Assembly (NCBI GenBank): GCA_963966185.1
Contig: CAWZYM010000331.1
Location: 2,551,463-2,615,462 of the forward strand
Length of the DNA: 64,000 nt
DNA from: Rhabditoides inermis
Taxonomy: Eukaryota > Nematoda > Chromadorea > Rhabditida > Rhabditidae
Direction of reading: 5' to 3'
The position numbers and the translations under genes were made by a program. The notes under the pieces were generated by a model. It did not search any database and had not been told where the DNA came from. It saw only the letters and a list, made by a program, of their open reading frames with translations. This document shows, in pieces, positions 20,090-33,417 of the stretch (the first letter of the stretch is position 1; every line of letters starts with the position of its first letter).

Positions 20090-22275
20090 TCGTTCTCTCC
20101 TTCCCTTCCTTCCTTCCTTCCTTCCCTCCTTCCGTCCTTCTCTTCTTCTCTTCTTCTCTCCTTCTCTCCTTTTCTCCTTGCATTCCTTCTCTCCTTCCAT
20201 TCCTTCCCTCCTTCCCTCCTTCCCTCCTTCCCTCCTTCCCTCCTTCTCTCCTTCTCTCCTCCTCTCCTTCCCTCCTTCCCTCCTTCCCTCCTTCCCTCCT
20301 TCCCTCCTTCCCTCCTTTTCTCCTTCTCTCCTTCCCTCCTTCCCTCCTTCCCTCCTTCCCTCCTTCCCTCCTTCTCTCTTTCTCTCGTTCTCTCGTTCTC
20401 TCGTTATCCCTTTCTCTCTTTCTCTCGTTCTCTCGTTCTCTCGTTCTCTCGTTCTCTCGTTCTCTCGTTCTCTCGTTCTCTCCTTCTCTTCTTCTTTCCT
20501 TCCCTCCTTCTCCCTTTCTCTCTTTCTCTCGTTCTCTCGTTCTCTCGTTCTTTCTTTCTTTCTTTCTCTCATTCTCTCTTTCTCTCGTTCTTTAGTTCTT
20601 TCGTTATATCGCTCTCTCTTTATCTCGTTCTCTCGTTCTCTCGTTCTCTCTTTCTCTCGTTCTCTCGTTCTCGCGTGTCTCCTTCTCTTCTTCTCTCCTT
20701 CCCTCCTTCTCCCTTTCTCTCTTTCTCTAGTTCTCCAGTTCTCTCTTTCTCTCGTTCTCTCTTTCTCTCGTTCTCTCTTTCTCTCGTTCTCTCGTTCTCT
20801 CGTTCTCTCGTTCTCTCGTTCTCTCGTTCTCTCGTTCTCTCCGTCTATCCTTCTCTTCTTCCCTCCTTCCCTCCTACCACCCTCCTTCTCTCTTTATCTC
20901 GTTCTATCGTTCTCTAGTTATATCGTTCTCTCTTTCTTACGTTCTCTCTTTCTCTTGTTCTCTCTTTCTCTCGTTTTCTCGATCTCTGGTTCTCTCGTTC
21001 TCTCTTTATCTCGTTCTCTCTTTCTATCCTTCTCTCTTTCTCTCTTTCTCTCTTTCTCTCGTTCTCTCGTTCTCTATTTCTCTCGTTATATCGTTCTCTC
21101 TTTCTCTCGTTCTCACGTTCTCTCTTTCTCTAGTTCTCTCGTTCTCTCGTTCTCTCCTTCTCTTCTTCTCTCCATTCCTCCTTCCCTCCTTCTCCCTTTC
21201 TCTCTTTCTCTCGTTCTCTAGCTCTCGTTATATCGTTCTCTATTTCTCTCGTTTTCTCTTTCTCTCGTTTTCTCGTTTTCTCTTTCTCTCTTTCTCTCTT
21301 TCTCTCTTTCTCTCTTTCTCTCTTTCTCTCCTTCTCTCTTTCTCTCCTTCCCTACTCCTCCCATTCTCTATTTCTCTCGTTCTCTAGTTCTCTCGTTATA
21401 TCGTTCTCGCTTTCTCTCGTTCTCTCGTTCTCTCTTTCTCTCTTTCTTTCGTTCTCTAGTTCTCTCGTTCTCTCTTTCTATCCTTCTCTCTTTCTATCCT
21501 TCTCTCGTTCTCTCGTTCTCTACTTCTCTTCTTCTCTCCATCCCTCCTTCCCTCCTTCTCCCTTTCTCTCTTTCTCTCGTTCTCTAGATCTCGTTATATC
21601 GTTCTCTCTTTCTCTCGTTTTCTCTTTCTCTCGTTTTCTCGTTCTCTCGTTCTCTCTTTCTCTCTTTCTCTCCTTCGCTCCTTCCCTCCTTCCCTCCTTC
21701 CCTCCTTCCCTCCTCTCTTTTTCTCTTTTTCTCTTTCTTTCTCTCGTTCTCTCTTTCTTTTGTTCTCTCCTTCTCTTCTTCTCTCCTTTCCTCCTTCCCT
21801 CCTTCCCTCCTTCTCCCTTTCTCTCTTTCTCTCGTTCTCTAGCTCTCTCGTTATATCGTTCTCTCTTTCTCTCGTTTTCTCTTTCTCTCGTTCTCTCGTT
21901 CTCTCGTTCTCTCGTTCTCTCTTTCTCTAGTTCTCTAGTTCTCTCGTTCTCTCGTTCTCTCCGTCTCTCCTTCTCTTCTTCTCTCCTTCCCTCCTTCCCT
22001 CCGCTCCTTTTCTCTTTCCCTCGTTCTCTAGTTCTCTCGTTATATCGTTCTGTCTTTCTCTCGTTCTCTCGTTCTCTCGTTCTCTCGTTCTCTCTTTCTT
22101 TTGTTCTCTCCTTCTCTTCTTCTCTCCTTCCCTCCTTCCCTCCTCCTCCCTTTATCTTTTTCTCTCGTTATATCGTTATCTCTTTTTCTCGTTCTCTCGT
22201 TCTCTCGTTCTCTCGTTCTCTCGTTCTCTCGTTCTCTCGTTCTCTCGTTCTCACTTTCTCTCTTTCTCTCTCCCC
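20090..22275 (+). repeat. 2.2-kb degenerate polypyrimidine tract
   Basis: Almost purely C and T on the plus strand, with isolated G or A. It mixes CTCGTT, CTCTTT and CCTCCTTCC blocks in a larger repeating arrangement (a CCTTCTCTTCTTCTCTCC block recurs several times). The long Ser/Leu/Pro/Phe and Arg/Glu frames are by-products of composition, not genes. Such mirror-symmetric homopyrimidine DNA can form triplexes. Confidence 0.9.
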
Positions 22276-22657
22276 TTATCTAATTCCTACTGATCGCAGC
22301 CACCAAAGTACATCTGTCTCTCTCCAAACAGCATGCTCTCTCGCGTGCTCTCGCGCTCGCCCGCCAGCAGAGGGCTAGCTATCAGCTAGCGTGACTGGAA
22401 ACGACACCCACCCACCCACCCACCCACACGCTGGCCTGCCGACTCATGGGTGCGCGAAATCGCTCATAACTTCTTTCGGAGCAAAGATACAAAGATGCCG
22501 TCAATTAGTGATCTGCCCTATGGAAACGTGCGAATCTAACTAACATAAATTGGAAGACTTCACATTGTTGCTAACATGTCCTTTGGATATCACTACTTGA
22601 AAATTCTGGCGCGAGCCTTATTTTAACCCAAGAGAGAGGGCGCTGCGCGCCCTCTCT
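22276..22657 (+). repeat. right flank of composite insertion
   Basis: It contains a (CCCA)n run near 22408-22427 and ends with a strong palindrome (AGAGAGGGCGC on the left, its complement on the right, 22631-22657) against the satellite. No gene is supported. Confidence 0.5.
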
Positions 22658-22810
22658 AATTATTCGCGTGGCGTGTTTCGTTGCGTTTTGCAACCAGTTT
22701 TCGTGTTACGTTTTTCTAGTTTGTTTCATAATCTGTGCGTGACGTGTGGAAAAGTATGCACAGTTGACAGTGGTTTATTGAATATAGGGGATGTGTATCG
22801 TTGATTTCGT

Positions 22811-22862
<52 letters not shown>

Positions 22863-23253
22863 TGGATGGCAGAGCTACCATTTGTGGAAAAGCGTCAGGT
22901 TGATGTGATGCGAAGGAATGTGAATGACCGTGTTTGCGTTTGCAAAAAGTCATTCTTTCGACTTGGATTGATTCAAAATTGAGATAATGATATTTGAAAA
23001 GTCTGTGAACAGGATGCTAGCGGACCCCAGAATATTGTTTTTCTCGATGTAATCAGTTTCAAAATTTGTGGCGCGTTCATAGTTATTGTGAACGAGAGAG
23101 AATTATTCGCGTGGCGTGTTTCGTTGCGTTTTGCAACCAGTTTTCGTGTTACGTTTTTCTAGTTTGTTTCATAATCTGTGCGTGACGTGTGGAAAAGTAT
23201 GCACAGTTGACAGTGGTTTATTGAATAAAGGGGATGAGTATCGTTGATTTCGT

Positions 23254-23315
<62 letters not shown>

Positions 23316-24120
23316 GATGGCAGAGCTACCATTTGTGGAAAAGCGTCAGGTTGATGTGATGCGAAGGAATGTGAATGACCGTGTTTGCGTCTGCAAAAAG
23401 TCATTCTTTCAACTTGAATTGATTCAAAATTGAGATAATGATATTTGAAAAGTCTGTGAACAGAATGCTAGCGGACCCAAGAATATTGTTTTTCTCGATG
23501 TAATCAGTTTCAAAATTTGTGGCGCGTTCATAGTTATTGTGAACGAGAGAGAATTATTCGCGTGGCGTGTTTCGTTGCGTTTTGCAACCAGTTTTCGTGT
23601 TACGTTTTTCTAGTTTGTTTCATAATCTGTGCGTGACGTGTGGAAAAGTATGCACAGTTGACAGTGGTTTATTGAATATAGGGGATGAGTATCGTTGATT
23701 TCGTGAAAGAGAGAGAGAGAGAGAGAGAGAGATGGCAGAGCTACCATTTGTGGAAAAGCGTCAGGTTGATGTGATGCAAAGGAATGTGAATGACCGTGTT
23801 TGCGTTTGCAAAAAGTCATTCTTTCAACTTGAATTGATTCAAAATTGAGATAATGGTATTTGGAAAGTCTGTGAACAGGATGCTAGCGGACCCAAGAATA
23901 TTGTTTTTTCTCGATGTAATCAGTTTCAAAATTTGTGGCGCGTTCATAGTTATTGTGAACAAGAGATAATTATTCGCGTGGCGTGTTTCGTTGCGTTTTG
24001 CAACCAGTTTTCGTGTTACGTTTTTCTAGTTTGTTTCATAATCTGTGCGTGACGTGTGGAAAAGTATGCACAGTTGACAGTGGTTTATTAAATATAGGGG
24101 ATGAGTATCGTTGATTTCGT

Positions 24121-24163
<43 letters not shown>

Positions 24164-24554
24164 GAGCTACCAGAGCTACCATTTGTGGAAAAGCGTCAGG
24201 TTGATGTGATGCGAAGGAATGTGAATGACCGTGTTTGCGTTTGCAAAAAGTCATTCTTTCGACTTGGATTGATTCAAAATTGAAATAATGATATTTGGAA
24301 AGTCTGTGAACAGGATGCTAGCGGACCCAAGAATATTGTTTTTCTCGATGTAATCAGTTTCAAAATTTGTGGCGCGTTCATAGTTATTGTGAACAAGAGA
24401 TAATTATTCGCGTGGCGTGTTTCGTTGCGTTTTGCAACCAGTTTTCGTGTTACGTTTTTCTAGTTTGTTTCATAATCTGTGCGTGACGTGTGGAAAAGTA
24501 TGCACAGTTGACAGTGGTTTATTGAATATAGGGGATGAGTATCGTTGATTTCGT

Positions 24555-24599
<45 letters not shown>

Positions 24600-25398
24600 G
24601 AGCTACCATTTGTGGAAAAGCGTCAGGTTGATGTGATGCGAAGGAATGTGAATGACCGTGTTTGCGTTTGCAAAAAGTCATTCTTTCAACTTGAATTGAT
24701 TCAAAATTGAGATAATGATATTTGAAAAGTATGTGAACAGAATGCTAGCGGACCCAAGAATATTGTTTTTCTCGATGTAATCATTTTCAAAATTTGTGGC
24801 GCGTTCATGGTTATTGTGAACGAGAGAGAATTATTCGCGTGGCGTGTTTCGTTGCGTTTTGCAACCAGTTTTCGTGTTACGTTTTTCTAGTTTGTTTTAT
24901 AATCTGTGCGTGACGTGTGGAAAAGTATGCACAGTTGACAGTGGTTTATTGAATATAGGGGATGAGTATCGTTGATTTCGTGAAAGAGAGAGAGAGAGAG
25001 AGATGGCAGAGCTACCAGAGCTACCATTTGTGGAAAAGCGTCAGGTTGATGTGATGCGAAGGAATGTGAATGACCGTGTTTGCGTTTGCAAAAAGTCATT
25101 CTTTCGACTTGGATTGATTCAAAATTGAGATAATGATATTTGGAAAGTCTGTGAACAGGATGCTAGCGGACCCAAGAATATTGTTTTTTCTCGATGTAAT
25201 CAATTTCAAAATTTGTGGCGCGTTCATAGTTATTGTGAACAAGAGATAATTATTCGCGTGGCGTGTTTCGTTGCGTTTTGCAACCAATTTTCGTGTTACG
25301 TTTTTTCAGTTTGTTTCATAATCTGTGCGTGACGTGTGGAAAAGTATGCACAGTTGACAGTGGTTTATTGAATATAGGGGATGAGTATCGTTGATTTC

Positions 25399-25456
<58 letters not shown>

Positions 25457-26269
25457 TGGCAGAGCTACCATTTGTGGAAAAGCGTCAGGTTGATGTGATG
25501 CAAAGGAATGTGAATGACCGTGTTTGCGTTTGCAAAAAGTCATTCTTTCAACTTGAATTGATTCAAAATTGAGATAATGATATTTGGAAAGTCTGTGAAC
25601 AGGATGCTAGCGGACCCAAGAATATTGTTTTTTTCTCGATGTAATCAGTTTCAAAATTTGTGGCGCGTTCATAGTTATTGTGAACAAGAGATAATTATTC
25701 GCGTGGCGTGTTTCGTTGCGTTTTGCAACCAGTTTTCGTGTTACGTTTTTCTAGTTTGTTTCATAATCTGTGCGTGACGTGTGGAAAAGTATGCACAGTT
25801 GACAGTGGTTTATTAAATATAGGGGATGAGTATCGTTGATTTCGTGAAAGAGAGAGAGAGAGAGAAAGAGAGATGGCAGAGCTACCAGAGCTACCATTTG
25901 TGGAAAAGCGTCAGGTTGATGTGATGCGAAGGAATGTGAATGACCGTGTTTGCGTTTGCAAAAAGTCATTCTTTCGACTTGGATTGATTCAAAATTGAAA
26001 TAATGATATTTGGAAAGTCTGTGAACAGGATGCTAGCGGACCCAAGAATATTGTTTTTCTCGATGTAATCAGTTTCAAAATTTGTGGCGCGTTCATAGTT
26101 ATTGTGAACAAGAGATAATTATTCGCGTGGCGTGTTTCGTTGCGTTTTGCAACCAGTTTTCGTGTTACGTTTTTCTAGTTTGTTTCATAATCTGTGCGTG
26201 ACGTGTGGAAAAGTATGCACAGTTGACAGTGGTTTATTGAATATAGGGGATGAGTATCGTTGATTTCGT

Positions 26270-26314
<45 letters not shown>

Positions 26315-27117
26315 GAGCTACCATTTGTGGAAAAGCGTCAGGTTGATGTGATGCGAAGGAATGTGAATGACCGTGTTTGCGTTTGCAAAAAGTCATTCTT
26401 TCAACTTGAATTGATTCAAAATTGAGATAATGATATTTGAAAAGTATGTGAACAGAATGCTAGCGGACCCAAGAATATTGTTTTTCTCGATGTAATCATT
26501 TTCAAAATTTGTGGCGCGTTCATGGTTATTGTGAACGAGAGAGAATTATTCGCGTGGCGTGTTTCGTTGCGTTTTGCAACCAGTTTTCGTGTTACGTTTT
26601 TCTAGTTTGTTTTATAATCTGTGCGTGACGTGTGGAAAAGTATGCACAGTTGACAGTGGTTTATTGAATATAGGGGATGAGTATCGTTGATTTCGTGAAA
26701 GAGAGAGAGAGAGAGAGAGAGATGGCAGAGCTACCAGAGCTACCATTTGTGGAAAAGCGTCAGGTTGATGTGATGCGAAGGAATGTGAATGACCGTGTTT
26801 GCGTTTGCAAAAAGTCATTCTTTCGACTTGGATTGATTCAAAATTGAGATAATGATATTTGGAAAGTCTGTGAACAGGATGCTAGCGGACCCAAGAATAT
26901 TGTTTTTTCTCGATGTAATCAATTTCAAAATTTGTGGCGCGTTCATAGTTATTGTGAACAAGAGATAATTATTCGCGTGGCGTGTTTCGTTGCGTTTTGC
27001 AACCAATTTTCGTGTTACGTTTTTTCAGTTTGTTTCATAATCTGTGCGTGACGTGTGGAAAAGTATGCACAGTTGACAGTGGTTTATTGAATATAGGGGA
27101 TGAGTATCGTTGATTTC

Positions 27118-27166
<49 letters not shown>

Positions 27167-27563
27167 GAGCTACCAGAGCTACCATTTGTGGAAAAGCGTC
27201 AGGTTGATGTGATGCGAAGGAATGTGAATGACCGTGTTTGCGTTTGCAAAAAGTCATTCTTTCGACTTGGATTGATTCAAAATTGAGATAATGATATTTG
27301 GAAAGTCTGTGAACAGGATGCTAGCGGACCCAAGAATATTGTTTTTCTCGATCTCGATGTAATCAGTTTCAAAATTTGTGGCGCGTTCATAGTTATTGTG
27401 AACGAGAGAGAATTATTCGCGTGGCGTGTTTCGTTGCGTTTTGCAACCAGTTTTCGTGTTACGTTTTTCTAGTTTGTTTCATAATCTGTGCGTGACGTGT
27501 GAAAAAGTATGCACAGTCGACAGTGGTTTATTGAATATAGGGGATAAGTATCGTTGATTTCGT

Positions 27564-27614
<51 letters not shown>

Positions 27615-28296
27615 GAGCTACCATTTGTGGAAAAGCGTCAGGTTGATGTGATGCGAAGGAATGTGAATGACCGTGTTTGCGTTTGCAAAAAGTCATTCTT
27701 TCGACTTGGATTGATTCAAAATTGAGATATTCGCGTGGCGTGTTTCGTTGCGTTTTGCAACCAGTTTTCGTGTTACGTTTTTCTAGTTTGTTTCATAATC
27801 TGTGCGTGACGTGTGGAAAAGTATGCACAGTTGACAGTGGTTTATTGAATATAGGGGATGAGTATCGTTAATTTCGTGAAAGAGAGAGAGAGAGAGGGAG
27901 AGAGAGAGAGAGAGAGATGGCAGAGCTACCATTTGTGGAAAAGCGTCAGGTTGATGTGATGCAAAGGAATGTGAATGACCGTGTTTGCGTTTGCAAAAAG
28001 TCATTCTTTCAATTTGAATTGATTCAAAATTGAGATAATGATATTTGGAAAGTCTGTGAACAGGATGCTAGCGGACCCAAGAATATTGTTTTTTTCTCGA
28101 TGTAATCAGTTTCAAAATTTGTGGCGCGTTCATAGTTATTGTGAACAAGAGATAATTATTCGCGTGGCGTGTTTCGTTGCGTTTTGCAACCAGTTTTCGT
28201 GTTACGTTTTTCTAGTTTGTTTCATAATCTGTGCGTGACGTGTGGAAAAGTATGCACAGTTGACAGTGGTTTTATTGAATTTCTCGTTGATTTCAT

Positions 28297-28357
<61 letters not shown>

Positions 28358-28640
28358 GAGCTACCATTTGTGGAAAAGCGTCAGGTTGATGTGATGCGAA
28401 GGAATGTGAATGACCGTGTTTGCGTTTGCAAAAAAACATTCTTTCGACTTGGATTGATTCAAAATTGAGATAATGATGTTTGGAAAGTCTGTGAACAGGA
28501 TGCTAGCGGACCCAAGAATATTGTTTTTCTCGATGTAATCAGTTTCAAAATTTGTGGCGCGTTCATAGTTATTGTGAACAAGAGATAATTATTCGCGTGT
28601 CGTGTTTCGTTGCGTTTTGCAACCAATTTTCGTGTTACGT
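22658..28640 (+). repeat. satellite S430 array, GA orientation (about 14 monomers)
   Basis: A ~430-bp unit repeats about 14 times; successive spacings are 415-451 bp and vary mostly by (GA)n length, with one short unit (~308 bp). Each unit has a promoter-like AT-rich block, the (GA)n tract, then a stretch beginning ATGGCAGAGCTACC that stays open to a TGA after LGLIQN. Some monomers duplicate a 9-bp AGAGCTACC. Rare variants recur every 1715-1719 bp (for example TTGAAATAATG at about 24281 and 25996, and AAAGTATGTGAACAGAATG at about 24725 and 26440), showing a four-monomer higher-order repeat. Confidence 0.92.
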
Positions 28641-28756
28641 TTTTTTTTTTTTATTGTTGGTATTGCGTTTATCTCACTACTCATAGAGAGTAACAAGGAT
28701 ATAGCCGTACCAATTGTTCTCAGCCGAAAACAAGACAGAGCCTTGAATTATAACAC
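28641..28756. other. unique spacer at the satellite inversion point
   Basis: About 116 bp, beginning with a T run, that belongs to neither array. The satellite reads GA on its left and CT on its right. Confidence 0.7.
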
Positions 28757-28827
28757 ATTCACATTCCTTCGCATCACATCAACCTGACGCTTTTCCACAA
28801 ATGGTAGCTCTGCCATCCATCCATCCA

Positions 28828-28863
<36 letters not shown>

Positions 28864-29254
28864 ACGAAATCAACGATACTCATCCCCTATATTCAATAAA
28901 CCACTGTAAACTGTGCATACTTTTCCACACGTCACGCACAGATTATGAAACAAACTAGAAAAACGTAACACGAAAACTGGTTGCAAAACGCAACGAAACA
29001 CGCCACGCGAATAATTCTCTCTCGTTCACAATAACTATGAACGCGCCACAAATTTTGAAACTGATTACATCGAGAAAAACAATATTCTTGGGTCCGCTAG
29101 CATTCTGTTCACAGACTTTTCAAATATCATTATCTCAATTTTGAATCAATTCAAGTTGAAAGAATGACTTTTTGCAAACGCAAACACGGTCATTCACATT
29201 CCTTCGCATCACATCAACCTGACGCTTTTCCACAAATGGTAGCTCTGGTAGCTC

Positions 29255-29305
<51 letters not shown>

Positions 29306-29688
29306 ACGAAATCAACGATACTCATCCCCTATATTTAATAAACCACTGTCAACTGTGCATACTTTTCCACACGTCACGCACAGATTATGAAACAAACTAG
29401 AAAAACGTAACACGAAAACTGGTTGCAAAACGCAACGAAACACGCCACGCGAATAATTATCTCTTGTTCACAATAACTATGAACGCGCCACAAATTTTGA
29501 AACTGATTACATCGAGAAAAAACAATATTCTTGGGTCCGCTAGCATCCTGTTCACAGACTTTCCAAATACCATTATCTCAATTTTGAATCAATTCAAGTT
29601 GAAAGAATGACTTTTTGCAAACGCAAACACGGTCATTCACATTCCTTTGCATCACATCAACCTGACGCTTTTCCACAAATGGTAGCTC

Positions 29689-29731
<43 letters not shown>

Positions 29732-30120
29732 ACGAAATCAACGATACTCATCCCCTATATTCAATAAACCACTGTCAACTGTGCATACTTTTCCACACGT
29801 CACGCACAGATTATGAAACAAACTAGAAAAACGTAACACGAAAACTGGTTGCAAAACGCAACGAAACACGCCACGCGAATAATTCTCTCTCGTTCACAAT
29901 AACTATGAACGCGCCACAAATTTTGAAACTGATTACATCGAGAAAAACAATATTCTTGGGTCCGCTAGCATTCTGTTCACAGACTTTTCAAATATCATTA
30001 TCTCAATTTTGAATCAATTCAAGTTGAAAGAATGACTTTTTGCAGACGCAAACACGGTCATTCACATTCCTTCGCATCACATCAACCTGACGCTTTTCCA
30101 CAAATGGTAGCTCTGCCATC

Positions 30121-30186
<66 letters not shown>

Positions 30187-30577
30187 ACGAAATCAACGAT
30201 ACTCATCCCCTTTATTCAATAAACCACTGTCAACTGTGCATACTTTTCCACACGTCACGCACAGATTATGAAACAAACTAGAAAAACGTAACACGAAAAC
30301 TGGTTGCAAAACGCAACGAAACACGCCACGCGAATAATTCTCTCTCGTTCACAATAACTATGAACGCGCCACAAATTTTGAAACTGATTACATCGAGAAA
30401 AACAATATTCTGGGGTCCGCTAGCATCCTGTTCACAGACTTTTCAAATATCATTATCTCAATTTTGAATCAATCCAAGTCGAAAGAATGACTTTTTGCAA
30501 ACGCAAACACGGTCATTCACATTCCTTCGCATCACATCAACCTGACGCTTTTCCACAAATGGTAGCTCTGCCATCCA

Positions 30578-30647
<70 letters not shown>

Positions 30648-31044
30648 ACGAAATCAACGATACACATCCCCTATATTCAATAAACCACTGTCAACTGTGC
30701 ATACTTTTCCACACGTCACGCACAGATTATGAAACAAACTAGAAAAACGTAACACGAAAACTGGTTGCAAAACGGAACGAAACACGCCACGCGAATAATT
30801 CTCTCTCGTTCACAATAACTATGAACGCGCCACAAATTTTGAAACTGATTACATCGAGAAAAACAATATTCTGGGGTCCGCTAGCATCCTGTTCACAGAC
30901 TTTCCAAATATCATTATCTCAATTTTGAATCAATCCAAGTCGAAAGAATGACTTTTTGCAAACGCAAACACGGTCATTCACATTCCTTCGCATCACATCA
31001 ACCTGACGCTTTTCCACAAATGGTAGCTCTGCCATCTCTCTCTG

Positions 31045-31075
<31 letters not shown>

Positions 31076-31469
31076 TTCACGAAATCAACGATACTCATCC
31101 CCTTTATTCAATAAACCACTGTCAACTGTGCATACTTTTCCACACGTCACGCACAGATTATGAAACAAACTAGAAAAACGTAACACGAAAACTGGTTGCA
31201 AAACGGAACGAAACACGCCACGCGAATAATTCTCTTTCGTTCACAATAACTATGAACGCGCCACAAATTTTGAAACTGATTACATCGAGAAAAACAATAT
31301 TCTTGGGTCCGCTAGCATTCTGTTCACAGACTTTTAAAATATCATTATCTCAATTTTGAATCAATTCAAGTTGAAAAAATGACTTTTTGCAAACGCAAAC
31401 ACGGTCATTCACATTCCTTCGCATCACATCAACCTGACGCTTTTCCACAAATGGTAGCTCTGGTAGCTC

Positions 31470-31526
<57 letters not shown>

Positions 31527-31586
31527 CTATTTCACGAAATCAACGATTCTCATCCCCATATATTCAATAAATCACTGTCAACTGAG
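28757..31586 (-). repeat. satellite S430 array, CT orientation (about 6.5 monomers)
   Basis: Same monomer as the left array, inverted. Read on the minus strand, the variant order from about 30.6 kb downward (GATGG-type, GACAGAG-type, plain, doubled AGAGCTACC) equals the order from 22.86 to 24.17 kb in the left array, so part of this block is an inverted copy of the start of the other. The last monomer is degraded, and beta-COP sequence begins about 50 bp further on. Confidence 0.92.
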
Positions 31587-31638
31587 GGGTGAGAGAGAGA
31601 AAAAGTATGTATAACATATAATATGTATATAAAAATCC

Positions 31639-33320
31639 TCACATCAAAGCAACACCGCCGCCTCCACCGTAGCCCATATCCTCCACGTTCCGGCTGCTCA
31701 CCAGGTCCAGCGCCAGGCTCAGCGTCTTCTTGCGCACCTGAATACCGTTTGTATAACTGAAACTACAAATGGTCAATGGATTGTCTTCTCTACGACTTCT
31801 TCATTTTACATAGGACATGAAACATACATCTACATGATCAATTGAAATTGAATTAAAATCCCACCTCAAGTCCGGGTGCGGAGAGGACGCGTAGAATGTC
31901 CATGACGAGCTCCTGGAGCACCTTCTCGTGCGTGGGCGTGCGACGCAGCTCGATCAGCCGGTCGAGCACAATCAGCTTCACATTGTTGTCGCTCTCCTTC
32001 ACGATCAGCTCCACATAGGCAGACGCGGCAGCCTTGATCGCGGCGGGAGCCGACGACAGAGTGATGAGAGTTCCTGGTTCCTGCGAGGGATCATCTCTTT
32101 TATTTGATTTTGATTATCAATTAACAAAATCAAAATAAAAGGTAGCAGTATTGATGAACTAACTAACCAGCAGCCTCGTATCGCACGGCGGCCGACGACG
32201 ACTGGAGGAGGTTGTAGACGCAGCGGATGAAGCGCGAGCGCTCCGTCGGGTTCGCGTGGCACACCTTGTAGATCAGCTCCACAATGATCAGCTGCAGAAT
32301 GTCGCCAAACGAGGTGACCTGGAAAGAGGGGGGCGTCACACCACTCTTCCATTCACTTTCTCACAATAGCACAAAAAGAAGAAAATGACAGTCTGTCCTG
32401 TCAGATGAGAGGCAACTTATAGGGTTCCTAGTTCCTAACATCATTCTGCACTTCGCCAAAAAGACAAGATAGTACGATGGAATACATTGTCAATCTCTTC
32501 TTCCCCCTCCCTCTCCTCACCTGCTCGATGCATCCGGAGAGGAAGTCGAGTGCGCGTGCCTGGTCGACGTGGAGGAGCATCATGAACGCGTTGCGCTTGC
32601 ACGACGCGTCCTGCTCCGCCTCCAGGGACGTCGACACCAGCTCCGGCGCGTCCGGAATAAGGAACTCGAAGTTGCCTGCAACACACCTCGTTTGCAATGT
32701 GATGTGAGTCGTGTGTGGGATTGCAACAAGAGGAGAGTTCGGTTGAAGCGAAGTGGAACCGATATCGTTGATGGCTCATTGGCGAGCCTTCAACGCCAAT
32801 GAGCCATCAACGATATCAATTGCCATAAGCCATAACTCTAAACAACTCACGGTAGATGGTAAAGATGGCGCAGACGGCGTTGCGGCGCACGTAGCTGTGG
32901 CGGTGCTCGAGGCACGAGCGGATCGCCGGCATCAGCGGCTCCAGCAGCTCCGGCTCCTTCAGCTTGCACAGAAATCTGCCAAAAAAACCTGCATGCAAAC
33001 GTTCCATGCCAACTCCACTACTCCAAATCGCGTTTCGCGTATGTTTCATGATCATTTGATATAATATCATTACACTCAATTGGTAATATGAGTACAGAAA
33101 AAAAGTGTTCTTTTCAAAAATACGTTTCACGTTCACGTTAGTTCAAAACATGAAAACACCTTAACAATTCAGACGTTTTCTTTGATTGATAACAGTAATC
33201 AAATAACCCTCCCTACCTGAGAGTAGATCCGCGGACGAACTCGTTGGGGTGCTGGAGGTCCTTCCTGTACGCGTCGCACACGAGGATCATTTCGTGCAGC
33301 AGCTTGCCTTGCGCGTTCGT
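31639..33320 (-). CDS. copb-1: beta-COP (coatomer subunit beta), N-terminal part, truncated both ends
   Basis: Six exons join in phase on the minus strand: 33320-33217, 32975-32851, 32675-32521, 32318-32168, 32073-31865, 31737-31639. They encode the alpha-solenoid region of beta-COP, with landmark stretches [61 protein letters not shown] and [19 protein letters not shown]. This corresponds to roughly residues 85-370 of the ~950-residue protein. Beta-COP is a coat subunit of COPI vesicles that acts in Golgi-to-ER traffic. The first ~85 residues are not found upstream, where a TIR element lies. After RNVE the frame continues with an unrelated Gly-rich dozen residues and stops, about 50 bp before the satellite. 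The coding sequence itself shows no frameshift, so the break looks recent or is an assembly artefact. Confidence 0.85.
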
Positions 33321-33417
33321 CTGAAAACAGATTACTCATGAAATATCAACTGTTACATTATTACATTTATTAAACGTTATCGTTTACAAACAAGTGTGAA
33401 CCACTTGAATATGAATA

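Noticed and set aside
19981..21221. 200-400 aa Ser/Phe/Leu/Pro frames and the opposite Arg/Glu frame
   Set aside because: Composition of the polypyrimidine tract. No start context, splice signal or domain.
12980..31570. Dozens of 60-80 aa frames beginning MTFCKRKHGHS on the satellite
   Set aside because: They are the complement strand of the same monomer and vary only with GA length. Treated as satellite, not genes.
22658..31586. Regularly spaced repeats as a possible CRISPR-like array
   Set aside because: The unit is ~430 bp with no unique spacers, in a eukaryotic context; it is a tandem satellite.
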